A stretch of DNA of 64,000 nt from an uncultured Gemmatimonadota bacterium (GTDB taxonomy: Bacteria > Gemmatimonadota > Gemmatimonadetes > Gemmatimonadales > GWC2-71-9). The position numbers were made by a program, and so were the translations under genes. The notes under the pieces were generated by a model. It was given only the letters and a program-made list of their open reading frames with translations. It searched no databases and was not told the origin of the DNA. The stretch covers positions 1 through 64,000 of the forward strand of contig CALGOK010000014.1 of NCBI GenBank assembly GCA_937961295.1, written 5' to 3'. The stretch's first letter is position 1, and each line of letters starts with the position of its first letter. This document shows, one piece after another, positions 44,244 through 52,858 of this stretch.

Positions 44244-45287
44244 TCACGCCGCGGTCCGAAGGGCGAGTCCCACGGGGAGCATCAGCAGCGGCGCGACCTC
44301 GTCCATCGACAGGCTGTCGAAGGCGTGGGGCGCCACGTCGCGGCGTTCAATCGGATGGGCCGGGGTGACCGGCACCTTGAGGCGGTCGGCGAGCACGCCG
44401 GCCAGGCCGGGCACCCGTGAGCCACCGCCGGTGAGATACACCCGCGAGAGCTGCGCCGAGGGACGCGAGGCGGTCTGCAGGAACGCCGCCGCGCGCTCGA
44501 TGCCGAGCGCCATCTCCTCGCCGCGCGACGCGACGTGCGGCGCCAGCGCCGGGTCGAGGTCGCCGCCGCGCACCACGCGGTCGGCCGCCTCGGCCGGCAT
44601 CCCGCGCTCGCGCTGCAGGTCCTCGCGCAGCCGCCGCACGCCGATCGGCAGGTCGCGGGTGAGCACCGGGACGCCGTCCTCGAGCAGGTTCACGATGGTG
44701 GTCTCGTGGCCGATGTTGGCCAGCGCCACCACGCCCCGCATCGCCTCGGGATAGTTCCGCTCGAACGCGTTGTGGAGCGCGAACGCCTCGACGTCGATCA
44801 CCCGCGCGTCGAGCCCGATCTCGGCCAGCAGCGCCAGCTTCGACTCGACCAGCTCGCGCTTGGCCGCGACGAGCAGCACCTGCATCTCGAGCCCCTCGCC
44901 ATCGGGGTCGAGGATCTGGAAGTCGAGTTCGACGTTTTCGGGATCGAAGGGCACGTGCTTGTCGGCTTCCCAACGGATCACGTCCCGGGCATCGGCTTCC
45001 TTCATCCGATCCATCGGGATCTTCTTGATGATCACGTCGCGGCCGCCGACGGCCACGGTCACGTCCTTCGTCTTGATTTGCGCGGTGGCGAGGAGGTCCC
45101 GCACGGCATCGGCCACGAGCCGCGGGTCCATCACTTCGCCCTCGACGATGGCATCGTCGGCAACGCGTGCGATCGCGACCTGCTCCAGGACGGGGTGGCC
45201 CGATCCGTGGTTGATCACGACGGCCTTGATGAACCCGCTGCCGATATCGAGTCCCACCGTGGAGCGCGCGCGGGGGAAGAGCGCCAT
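44244..45287 (-). CDS. pilM: Type IV pilus actin-like ATPase PilM
   Basis: 347 aa actin/FtsA-fold protein. Phosphate-1 motif VGLDIGSGFIKAV, DVIRWEADKHVPFDPENVELDFQIL, ANIGHETTIVNLLEDG (phosphate-2), adenosine motif LTGGGSRVPGLAGVL. It assembles a cytoplasmic ring binding the PilN tail. First gene of the pilMNOPQ operon, with a candidate promoter at 45321-45350. Confidence 0.94.
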   Translation of the reverse strand: MALFPRARSTVGLDIGSGFIKAVVINHGSGHPVLEQVAIARVADDAIVEGEVMDPRLVADAVRDLLATAQIKTKDVTVAVGGRDVIIKKIPMDRMKEADARDVIRWEADKHVPFDPENVELDFQILDPDGEGLEMQVLLVAAKRELVESKLALLAEIGLDARVIDVEAFALHNAFERNYPEAMRGVVALANIGHETTIVNLLEDGVPVLTRDLPIGVRRLREDLQRERGMPAEAADRVVRGGDLDPALAPHVASRGEEMALGIERAAAFLQTASRPSAQLSRVYLTGGGSRVPGLAGVLADRLKVPVTPAHPIERRDVAPHAFDSLSMDEVAPLLMLPVGLALRTAA

Positions 45288-45320
45288 ATGAGCCCGGATT
45301 GTGCGGTGGAGGGTTGACGT

Positions 45321-45350
45321 ACGGTACTGCCGGAGTGTCCGGCAAGTCAA
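45321..45350 (-). promoter_or_regulatory. Candidate promoter of pilMNOPQ with palindromic spacer
   Basis: On the minus strand TTGACT (45345-45350) is followed after a 17-18 nt spacer by a weak -10 (TACCGT-like, 45321-45327). The spacer is almost entirely the inverted repeat TGCCGG-N5-CCGGCA (45328-45344), a plausible operator. The -10 is poor, so an activator or alternative sigma may be needed. Confidence 0.4.
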
Positions 45351-45431
45351 GCAGCGTACCGATGACCAACCCGTTGTCCGAGGACCACTTACGGCCTGGA
45401 GTCCCCGGGCGAAACCGGGACTTGCGCCCCG

Positions 45432-45452
45432 GCGACCCCGATCCGGGGTCGC
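45432..45452 (-). terminator. Hairpin after the minor pilin genes
   Basis: Perfect 9-bp stem GCGACCCCG with a 3-nt loop, 23 nt downstream of the last minor-pilin-like stop (45475). It separates these genes from pilM. Confidence 0.6.
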
Positions 45453-45474
45453 ACCACTCGTGCCACCGGCGTCC

Positions 45475-45891
45475 TCACCAGCGGGGCCGGCTGCCCAGCA
45501 CGTTGGCAGTATCGGCGCCGCCGAGCGCGAGGAGGAGGGTGCCGTCGCGCGCCGCGAGCGGGCGGCCGGCACCGTCGCGGCGCCCGACGGCCACGTGGAG
45601 CCACACGAGGGCGGCGGCGGCCTCGCGCGCCGCCGTCACCACCACATCCCCTCCGACCACCCGCGGCGGCGCCACCGCCACGATCGCCCCCGGGGGGAGC
45701 GCACCCAGCGCCGAGTCGTGCGTCACCCTCGCCCTGGCAATGGCGGTGTGCAGGGCGAGCTCCGCCTCGACGGCCAGGCGTCGATCGCCCACCAGGCGCA
45801 TCCGGGTCGCGCTCGCCGCCAGCGCGACCGCCGCCAGCGACTCGAGCAGCACCACCAGGGCGAGCGCCCACGCGAGCACCATCGCGTTCAC
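45475..45891 (-). CDS. PilX-like or minor pilus assembly protein
   Basis: 138 aa from GTG 45891 (GTGA overlap with the preceding gene) or ATG 45882. N-terminal hydrophobic helix VLAWALALVVLLESLAAVALAASATRM with Glu in a pilin-like position but no classical Gly-Phe cleavage site. Remainder Ala/Val-rich without motif. Position last in a pilA - pilV - pilW-like series suggests a PilX-type minor pilin; sequence alone does not prove it. Confidence 0.6.
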   Translation of the reverse strand: MNAMVLAWALALVVLLESLAAVALAASATRMRLVGDRRLAVEAELALHTAIARARVTHDSALGALPPGAIVAVAPPRVVGGDVVVTAAREAAAALVWLHVAVGRRDGAGRPLAARDGTLLLALGGADTANVLGSRPRW

Positions 45892-46580
45892 TCCAATGGG
45901 GCGAGCAGCGACGCACTCACCCCCGCCGCGCCGCGGAACTGCAGCCGGAGCGCCCCCGACTGGTGCCACCACTGCACGCCGACCGGATCGACCGGGCCGG
46001 CGAGCGGCTGGATCACGCCACCGTTCCAGCGATGCTCGAGCCCGACCGCGGTCGCCCCGCCGCTGGCGTAGCGGCGCAGCCGCACCGGCTCGACAATGCG
46101 AACGTGCACTGCGGCGGACACCGGGAGGCCGGGCGCGATCCGCAGCGCGTTCGACCCGTCGGGGCATCGGTCGGTTGCGACATCGTCCACCGCGCGCCGC
46201 AGCCAGGCAACCGGGTCGGCGGTTGCCAGCACCACCAGCTCGTCGCGCGCCGCCGCCGGCAGGCGTTCGCCCCGCCAGGCCGCCGCGCGGAGCAGCAGGG
46301 TGTCGCCGGCCATCCCGCACACCGGAGCCTCGCCGACCGGCCGGTCGAACTCGAGCGCCGTGGCGGCCGGGACCCGCACCTCGCTGTCCACCGCGGCGGC
46401 GAGGTCGTGCTGGAGCAGCGCCACGAGGGCCGTCGCGTCGCGCTCCTCGGCGGCACGCCGTCCGATCAAGGTCGCGGCGCCGGCGGCCCAGCGCACTGCC
46501 GCGGCGGCAATCCCGCCGACCAGCCCCAGCAGCGCCAGCGCCACGACGAGCTCGGCGAGGGTCGCGCCCCGCGACGTCAC
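45888..46580 (-). CDS. Minor pilin, PilW-like
   Basis: 230 aa from GTG 46580 (overlapping the upstream stop as GTGA). Class III prepilin signal: short leader VTSRG then ATLAELVVALALLGLVGGIAAAA with Glu at mature position 5. The soluble part contains cysteines (PVCGMAG, DRCPDG) that may form a disulfide and a beta-rich C-terminus. Length and order fit PilW-type minor pilins that prime pilus assembly. Confidence 0.75.
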   Translation of the reverse strand: MTSRGATLAELVVALALLGLVGGIAAAAVRWAAGAATLIGRRAAEERDATALVALLQHDLAAAVDSEVRVPAATALEFDRPVGEAPVCGMAGDTLLLRAAAWRGERLPAAARDELVVLATADPVAWLRRAVDDVATDRCPDGSNALRIAPGLPVSAAVHVRIVEPVRLRRYASGGATAVGLEHRWNGGVIQPLAGPVDPVGVQWWHQSGALRLQFRGAAGVSASLLAPLE

Positions 46581-46867
46581 CGGCCGCACCGGATCGCCAG
46601 GTGCAGGGTCGGCCGACCCGGAGCGGAGGGGAGCACCACCGGCCTCGCTTCGGGCGCCGGCGCCTGGCGGCAGTCGAGGGCGGCGGCTCGCGCCAGCACC
46701 GTGTCGCGGCGGCCAAGGTCGGTGGCGACCCGATCCCGGGCGATGCCGTCGAGGCGGAATGACGTGGCGAGCGCCGCGGCCGCCAGGATGCCGGCCACCT
46801 GCAGGAGCAGGACGGCCGCGAGCAGCTCGGGCAACGAAAGGCCGGCACGGGGACGGATCGGGACCAG
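46577..46867 (-). CDS. Minor pilin (PilV/GspI-like), apparent CTG start
   Basis: 96 aa if translation starts at CTG 46867, giving a typical short basic prepilin leader (VPIRPRAG) before LSLPELLAAVLLLQVAGILAAAA with Glu at mature position 5. GGAG (46874-46877) is 6 nt upstream of this CTG. The nearest canonical in-frame start (TTG 46951) would add 28 residues rich in Arg, Pro and Cys and spoil the leader. Soluble part short, with Cys near 70 and at the end (AIRCGR). First of the three minor-pilin-like genes. Confidence 0.7.
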   Translation of the reverse strand: MVPIRPRAGLSLPELLAAVLLLQVAGILAAAALATSFRLDGIARDRVATDLGRRDTVLARAAALDCRQAPAPEARPVVLPSAPGRPTLHLAIRCGR

Positions 46868-46988
46868 GGCGCACTCCGGGTGGCGGGTGCCGCAGCATCG
46901 CCACGCCGCGCCGGGCGCGGCGGCACCCAACGACGCGGGCCGCCCGCGCAACAGCGCGAGCGGCCCGGGTCACCCCTTCAGGAGGGTC

Positions 46989-47366
46989 TCAGCTGCAGGA
47001 GATCACGCCGTCCGTCGTCGTCCCCGCACCCACCGTCACCTCGCACTGCGTGAAGCCGGCGGTGATGCTCGGGTTGGTCACCGTGGCGGTGAACGACGAG
47101 ACGCTGCCCACCATCACGTGGGTGTTCCCCTGGCTGGGGCGGAACACGTTCGAGCTGAGCGTGCTGGTGTACGTGGTCCAGTCGATGTAGTACGCCTCCT
47201 GCGCCGTCATGATGTTGCGCAGGTCGCTGCGGACCGAGGCAAGCTTGGACTTGTCCTTGGTCGCCGCGAACTTCGGGATGGCGATCGCGGCAAGGATGCC
47301 GATGATCACCACCACGATCAGCAGCTCGATGAGCGTGAAGCCGCGCTTGCCGTTGCCGAAGGTCAT
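46989..47366 (-). CDS. pilA: Type IV major pilin (copy 1)
   Basis: 125 aa prepilin. Leader MTFGNGKRG cleaved before FTLIELLIVVVIIGILAAIAIPKF, with Glu5 present. Helix continues AATKDKSKLASVRSDLRNIMTAQEAYY. The C-terminal disulfide loop is formed by two cysteines (TQCEV and ISCS). About half the soluble domain differs from copy 2 (47478-47855), while helix and final GTTTDGVI are nearly identical. A hairpin at 47398-47429 separates the two copies. Confidence 0.95.
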   Translation of the reverse strand: MTFGNGKRGFTLIELLIVVVIIGILAAIAIPKFAATKDKSKLASVRSDLRNIMTAQEAYYIDWTTYTSTLSSNVFRPSQGNTHVMVGSVSSFTATVTNPSITAGFTQCEVTVGAGTTTDGVISCS

Positions 47367-47397
47367 CGCCTCATTCCCGGTCTGGCGGATAGGACAC

Positions 47398-47429
47398 GGG
47401 GTCGGTCACCCCAAGAGAGCACCGACCCC
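47398..47429 (-). terminator. Hairpin between the tandem pilA genes
   Basis: 9-bp stem GGGGTCGGT/ACCGACCCC, 14-nt loop, in the 111-bp gap after copy 2. It may terminate most transcripts after the first pilin gene. Confidence 0.55.
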
Positions 47430-47477
47430 GGTCGCCCGGACCAGCCCGTTGCCGGCCGGCCCGGTTCCCCCGCTACC

Positions 47478-47855
47478 TCAGCTGCAGATGATCACGCCGT
47501 CGGTCGTGGTGCCCGAACCGACCTGCACCTGGCACTGCTTCGGGTTGGTGGTGATCGACGCGTTGCTCACCGTCGCGGTGAACGACTGCGTGGTCCCCGA
47601 CATGGCCGCGAGCGAGTTGCCGCTCGAGACGGTGAAGATCGCCGACGACAGCGTGCCGGTGTAGGTGGCGTAGTCGGAGAAGTACGCTTCCTGCGCGGTC
47701 ATGATGTTGCGCAGGTCGGTCTTCACGGACGCCAGCTTCGCCTTGTCCTTGGTGGCCGCGAACTTCGGGATCGCGATGGCCGCCAGGATGCCGATGATCA
47801 CGACCACGATCAGCAGCTCGATGAGGGTGAAACCCTTGCGGTTCTTGACCAGCAT
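47478..47855 (-). CDS. pilA: Type IV major pilin (copy 2)
   Basis: 125 aa, leader MLVKNRKG then FTLIELLIVVVIIGILAAIAIPKF. Same architecture as copy 1: N-terminal helix, beta domain, Cys pair (KQCQV and IICS). ATG 47855 has AGGAG 8 nt upstream, a strong site fitting a highly expressed structural gene. The 290-bp upstream region to 48145 shows no sigma54 -24/-12 that I can recognise, although sigma54 activators are encoded nearby. Confidence 0.95.
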   Translation of the reverse strand: MLVKNRKGFTLIELLIVVVIIGILAAIAIPKFAATKDKAKLASVKTDLRNIMTAQEAYFSDYATYTGTLSSAIFTVSSGNSLAAMSGTTQSFTATVSNASITTNPKQCQVQVGSGTTTDGVIICS

Positions 47856-48145
47856 GTGGCAGTTCTCCTGAAGAGATGAGTAGATGCGTTGGGGGCGGGG
47901 CCTCGAACGCCACTCGGCCGGTACGCCGCGACCACCCTCCGGGGCCTTCACTAGGCACATCGGATGCCAGAGTGGGCCGACTCAGCGCAAGTGCATGACT
48001 TTCAACGAGTTGCGCCACCTGTGGAAGGCGTCCAACAGCCCCTTTCCGGCCCCCGCGGAGCGGTAGATTGCAACGCCGTGGACGGCACGAGTCCTGCCCC
48101 GACCAGTATCGTCGCCTCGCCGTCCAACTTCCGCCCCGGAACGCC

Positions 48146-49870
48146 GTGACCCGCTCCAGCCGCCAGCTGCTCCTCGGCCTGCTCGTGGCGCTCGTCGCCG
48201 TCACCGCCAGCGCAACCACCTTCCTCAACGGCTTCGCCCAGGACGACGTCGCCATCGTGGTCGACGATCCCCGGGCCCGCGATCCCGGCCGCTGGGGGGA
48301 GTACCTCGACGAGGCCTACTGGCCGGCGCCGCTCCGGCGCGACCTGTATCGCCCCCTCACCTCGCTGCTGATCGGGGTGGAGACCTGGGCCGGCAACGGC
48401 GCCACGTTCCCCTACAAGCTGCTCCAGATCACCTTCTACGCCGCAAGCTGCATGGCGGTGCTGGCGCTGGCGCTGCGCCTGATGCCTACCGCCGCGGCGG
48501 TTGCCACCGGGGTACTCTTTGCCGCCCACCCGGTGCACGTCGAGGCGGTGGCCCTCGCGGTGACCCAGGCCGAGGTGATCGTCGGCCTGCTGGCCACGCT
48601 GTCGGTCATCTATTACTACGACCGGCGACAACGCGGCTGGCTTGGCCGCCGCGACCACGCCGTCCTCGCCCTCCTCACCCTGGTGGCGGCCCACTTCAAG
48701 GAGAGCGGGGTGATGATCCCCGTCCTCCTCGCCGCGGTGGAGGCGATCCTGATCCGGGGCCCGTCGCTCTGGAGCCGCCGCCGCGAGCTGGCCACGCTGG
48801 TCACCTGGCAGACCCTGGCGGTGGTGGTCACCATCGCCCTACGCTCGCGGATCCCGTTCGCGAACGCGAGCGGCTCGTTCGTCGCCGAGGCGTTCGAGGG
48901 TATGCCGATCGGCAGCCGGACGCTCACCATGCTCAGCGTGGTTCCGGAGTGGCTGCGCCTGATGCTCTGGCCCGCGACGCTCTCGGCGGACTATTCCCCG
49001 CGGCGGATCCTGCCGGCCGAGACGTGGGGGCTCGACCAGACGGTGGGGCTGGCGATCCTGGTCCTGATCGGGATCCTGGCCTGGCGGCTGCGGCACCGGA
49101 CCCCGGTGATCACCTTCGGGGTGGCGTGGTGCGCCATCGGGCTCTTCCCGGTGAGCAACGTCCTCCTCCCCACCGGGATCGCGCTGGCGGAGCGCACGCT
49201 CTTCCTGCCGAGCGTCGGGGCGATGCTCGCGGTGGGGGCGTTCCTCGGCGGCCTGGTGGGCGCATTCCCTGCGCGCCGCCGCGCGCTGGTCGGCGCACTC
49301 ACCGCCCTGGTGGTGCTGGTCACCGTGCTCGGCATCTCGCGCTCGCGCTCGCGCCACACCATCTGGCGCAACTCGTGGACGATGTGGGCGCAGACGGTCC
49401 GCGACGTCCCCGACAGCTACCGCGCGCGGATGGCACTCGGCACGCTGCTGATGGGCGCCGGTCATCCGGACCGCGCCGTGGCCCAGTACGAGGTGGCCAC
49501 CGAGCAGTGGGACCGCACGTGGACCCATTACTACCAGCTCGCCGAGTGGTACCGGCAGATGGGCAACTGCGAGAAGGCGATCCCGGCCTACCAGCGGGCG
49601 CTTTCCATGGAGGACGTCATTCCCGGACGGGCCTCGCTGGTCACCTGCCTGGTGTGGGTGGGCGACTATGCGGAGGCCAAGCGGCAGGCGATGATCGGCG
49701 TCGGCTCGGGCGCCTACGCCGGGATCTTCCGGGTGTGGCTGCGCACCGCCGACTCGGCCCAGCGTGTGGGCGCACCGCCAAAGACGGTCGGCTTCCCCGA
49801 CGGCTACGATCACCTCTTCGAGGCGGGCGCCGACTCGGCCCACGTGCGGCACGGTGTCCTTGCCGACTGA
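48146..49870 (+). CDS. TMTC-like membrane protein with TPR repeats
   Basis: 574 aa from GTG 48146. Eleven or so transmembrane helices: the first is followed by FAQDDVAIVVDDPRARD and YWPAPLRRDLYRPLTSLL, typical of TMTC/DUF1736-type O-mannosyltransferase-like proteins (GT-C fold). The helix series ends near residue 420 and a TPR-like segment follows (ARMALGTLLMGAGHPDRAVAQYEVA, YQLAEWYRQMGNCEKAIPAYQRAL). Likely transfers a lipid-linked sugar to exported protein; acceptor unknown. Its location beside pilin genes makes pilin a candidate acceptor (inference). Followed closely by the spermidine-synthase-like gene. Confidence 0.78.
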   Translation: MTRSSRQLLLGLLVALVAVTASATTFLNGFAQDDVAIVVDDPRARDPGRWGEYLDEAYWPAPLRRDLYRPLTSLLIGVETWAGNGATFPYKLLQITFYAASCMAVLALALRLMPTAAAVATGVLFAAHPVHVEAVALAVTQAEVIVGLLATLSVIYYYDRRQRGWLGRRDHAVLALLTLVAAHFKESGVMIPVLLAAVEAILIRGPSLWSRRRELATLVTWQTLAVVVTIALRSRIPFANASGSFVAEAFEGMPIGSRTLTMLSVVPEWLRLMLWPATLSADYSPRRILPAETWGLDQTVGLAILVLIGILAWRLRHRTPVITFGVAWCAIGLFPVSNVLLPTGIALAERTLFLPSVGAMLAVGAFLGGLVGAFPARRRALVGALTALVVLVTVLGISRSRSRHTIWRNSWTMWAQTVRDVPDSYRARMALGTLLMGAGHPDRAVAQYEVATEQWDRTWTHYYQLAEWYRQMGNCEKAIPAYQRALSMEDVIPGRASLVTCLVWVGDYAEAKRQAMIGVGSGAYAGIFRVWLRTADSAQRVGAPPKTVGFPDGYDHLFEAGADSAHVRHGVLAD

Positions 49871-49885
49871 CGCGAGGCGCTGCTG

Positions 49886-52858
49886 ATGCGCGAAGCGCTG
49901 CTCTACCTCGCGTTCTTCCTCTCGGGCGCCGCCGCGCTCGCCTACGAGTCGGTGTGGACCCGCTACCTCGGCCTGCTGGTGGGGCACGACGCCCACGCCC
50001 AGGTGCTGGTGCTGGTGATCTTCCTTGGCGGGATGTCAGGCGGCGCGGCGCTGGTGGCGCGGCACACCCACCGCATCCGGAACCCGCTGGTGGGCTACGC
50101 GCTGGTCGAGGCGGTGGTCGGCGCCCTCGCGCTGGGGTTCCACGACCTGTTCGGCGCGGTCAGCGCGCTCGCCTATGACGGCATCTTCCCCGCCCTCGCC
50201 GGCGGCCCGCTGCTCGAGCCGGCCAAGTGGCTCGTCGCCGGGTTGCTGATCCTGCCGACGTCGCTGCTGCTGGGCGCCACGTTCCCGCTGATGAGCGCTG
50301 GCGTGGTGCGACTCGCGCCCGCGCGCCCTGGCCGGATCCTCGCCCTGCTCTACTGCACCAACGCGCTGGGCGGCGCGGTGGGGGTGCTGCTTGCGGGATT
50401 CCTGCTGGTGCGCATGGCGGGCCTTCCCGGAACGCTGGCTGCCGCGGCCGCCGCGAACCTCGTGGTGGCGCTGCTGGCCTATGCGGCGGGACGCACCGCG
50501 CCGGCCCGGCCCCCGCTCGACGCCGCGAGCGACGCGCTGCCGGCGCGCGAGCCGCTCACGCCGGCGATGCAGCGCCTGCTGGTGATCGTCGCCTTCGGCA
50601 CGGCCGTCGCATCGTTCGCCTACGAGATCGACTGGATCCGGATGCTGTCGCTGGTGCTCGGCAGCGCCACCCATTCGTTCGAGCTGATGCTCTCGGCGTT
50701 CATCCTTGGCCTCGCGATCGGTGCGTTCGCGATCCAGCGCGCCGACCGGCTGGCCGCGCCGCTGGCCACGCTGGCCGCGGTGCAGGTGGCCATGGGCGTG
50801 CTGGCGGTGCTGACGCTGCCGGTGTACGTCGCGTCGTTCGACTGGATGTCGGCGCTGATGGCCACCTTCACCCCCACCGACAGCGGCTATGCCGCGTTCA
50901 GCGTGAGTCGCTACGCGCTGTGCCTTGCCGTGATGCTGCCGGCGACGATCTGCGCGGGGATGACCCTGCCGCTGATCACCCGCGCGCTGCTGCTCGGCGG
51001 TGCGGGCGAGGCGGCGATCGGCCGGGTCTATGCGTGGAACACCCTGGGATCGATCGTCGGGGTCGCGCTTGCCGCGCTGGTGCTGCTGCCGGCGCTCGGG
51101 CTCAAGCCGATGCTGGTGGTCGCCGGCGCGGCCGACGTGGCGCTCGGGCTGGCGCTCTTCACGGCGCTCGGCGGCACCCGGCGCGCCGCGGCGATCGGAC
51201 TCGCGGCGTTTGCCGTGATCGGCGCGGCCACCGTGCTGGTGCCGCTGGAGCGACGCCTGGTGGTGAGCGGCGTCTATCGCCACGGCGGCCAGCTCGACGA
51301 GACCTTCGCCCTTCCCTTCTACGCCGACGGTCGCACCGCGACGGTCGCCGTGGGCGAGACGGCGACCGGTTCACGATGGATCTCCACCAACGGCAAGCCG
51401 GACGCGTCGCTGGGGCCGTGGTGGCGCACCGCCTGCACCGACGACACGGCGCCGCTGCGACTCGCCGGCGACGAGGGAACGCAGCTGCTGCTGCCGATCG
51501 TGGCGCAGGCGTTCCATCCGGACGCCCGCCGCGTCGCCGTGATCGGGATGGGGTCGGGCGTCTCCTCGCACATCGTGCTCGCCCAGCCGGCCGCCCAGGA
51601 GGTGGTCACCATCGAGATCGAGCCCGCGATGGTCGCGGGTGCCGCGACGTTCCGGCCGGTCAATGAACGGGCATTCAGCGATCCCCGCTCGCGGCTCGAA
51701 CTGCGCGACGCCAAGGCGCACTTCGCCGTCTCGTCGGGGCGGTACGACCTGATCCTCTCCGAACCATCGAATCCGTGGGTGAGCGGCGTGGCGGGGCTGT
51801 TCACCGTGGAGTTCTACCGCCGGGTGGAGACCGCGCTGGCACCCGGCGGGATCTTCGCGCAGTGGCTGCAGGCGTACCAGCTCGACGACCCGCTGGTGCT
51901 CTCAGTGCTCGCGGCGATCGACGAGGTGTTCGGCGACTGGCGCGTGCTGCAGGTGAGCAGCGGCGACCTGCTGGTGGTGGCGACCGTGGCCGACCAGCTG
52001 CCGGCGATGGCGGGCGACCGCGTGCTCGCCGCACCCGGCCTGGAGGGCGACCTCTGCCGCTTCCTGCCGCTCGACGGCCGATCCCTTGCCGCGCTGGCGT
52101 TGGCCGATGCCGCGCTGCTCCGGCCGGCGCTGACCCGCGGGCACCGCGCCAACTCCGACTTCTACCCGGTGCTCGACCTCGGCGCCGAGCGGGCGCGATA
52201 CCTCCTCGCGAGCGCCTCGGGACTCCTCTCCCTCGGCTGGGACTGGCACAACCTTGCCCAGGCGCTGCTCGACCGGCGCGGCGTGGTGGCCACCGGCGAC
52301 TCATTGCCGCTGGTCGACGTGACCCTGCTGCGCGAGAGCTGGGCGCGGGCGCGGCTCGATGCACCGGAGCACGCGACGGATCCGGCGATGGCGGCACCGC
52401 TCGCCCTGGTGCGCCACTGGGAGGCGCTCCGGGACGCCGCCGCCGTCGCGCCCGACTGGCGCCGCTGGCTCGACGCACACGGCCGCGCCACGCTGATGCG
52501 CCATGCCGGTGTCGCGGGTGCGATCGACGCGCCCTTCTTCGACGCCGCCGACGCCGCGGCATCGCGGCTGGACGCACCCGACGAGGTGCGCGCCGTGCTG
52601 ACGTTCCGCCGCGCGGTGCAGGGCTGGGATGCCGGCGCCGCGCTGGCCGCGGCCGAGCAGCTGCACCGGTTCGGGGCGATCGGCCGACTGATCGGCGCCG
52701 ACGAGGTGCGTGACGGCGCCGTGGTGATGGCAGTGCGTTCGGGCAACGGGGAACTCGCGCGCGCGTGGTTCGTGCGACTGGCGCCGGTCAGCCCCCGCGC
52801 ACCGACCGACCTGCGCACGCTGCTGCTCGAGGGGTGGCTGCTCGCGGGACGATCCTAG
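49886..52858 (+). CDS. Membrane-fused spermidine-synthase-like protein
   Basis: 990 aa. Residues 1-460 form about 14 transmembrane helices (ALAYESVWTRYLGLLVG, SLLLGATFPLMSAG, LYCTNALGGAVG repeated in two halves). Residues ~470-730 form a spermidine-synthase-like Rossmann domain (VAVIGMGSGVSSHIVL, VTIEIEPAMVAGA, DLILSEPSNPWVSGVAGLFT). The last 250 residues are helical. NCBI-type annotation for this fold is fused MFS/spermidine synthase. True polyamine synthesis is doubtful because the substrate-side motif is modified. The stop codon overlaps the opposite gene's stop (shared CTAG, 52855-52858). Confidence 0.85.
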   Translation: MREALLYLAFFLSGAAALAYESVWTRYLGLLVGHDAHAQVLVLVIFLGGMSGGAALVARHTHRIRNPLVGYALVEAVVGALALGFHDLFGAVSALAYDGIFPALAGGPLLEPAKWLVAGLLILPTSLLLGATFPLMSAGVVRLAPARPGRILALLYCTNALGGAVGVLLAGFLLVRMAGLPGTLAAAAAANLVVALLAYAAGRTAPARPPLDAASDALPAREPLTPAMQRLLVIVAFGTAVASFAYEIDWIRMLSLVLGSATHSFELMLSAFILGLAIGAFAIQRADRLAAPLATLAAVQVAMGVLAVLTLPVYVASFDWMSALMATFTPTDSGYAAFSVSRYALCLAVMLPATICAGMTLPLITRALLLGGAGEAAIGRVYAWNTLGSIVGVALAALVLLPALGLKPMLVVAGAADVALGLALFTALGGTRRAAAIGLAAFAVIGAATVLVPLERRLVVSGVYRHGGQLDETFALPFYADGRTATVAVGETATGSRWISTNGKPDASLGPWWRTACTDDTAPLRLAGDEGTQLLLPIVAQAFHPDARRVAVIGMGSGVSSHIVLAQPAAQEVVTIEIEPAMVAGAATFRPVNERAFSDPRSRLELRDAKAHFAVSSGRYDLILSEPSNPWVSGVAGLFTVEFYRRVETALAPGGIFAQWLQAYQLDDPLVLSVLAAIDEVFGDWRVLQVSSGDLLVVATVADQLPAMAGDRVLAAPGLEGDLCRFLPLDGRSLAALALADAALLRPALTRGHRANSDFYPVLDLGAERARYLLASASGLLSLGWDWHNLAQALLDRRGVVATGDSLPLVDVTLLRESWARARLDAPEHATDPAMAAPLALVRHWEALRDAAAVAPDWRRWLDAHGRATLMRHAGVAGAIDAPFFDAADAAASRLDAPDEVRAVLTFRRAVQGWDAGAALAAAEQLHRFGAIGRLIGADEVRDGAVVMAVRSGNGELARAWFVRLAPVSPRAPTDLRTLLLEGWLLAGRS

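Noticed and set aside
45288..45474. Sigma54 promoter for the pilus operon
   Set aside because: No GG-N10-GC with flanking consensus recognised; only a sigma70-like candidate with a palindromic spacer.
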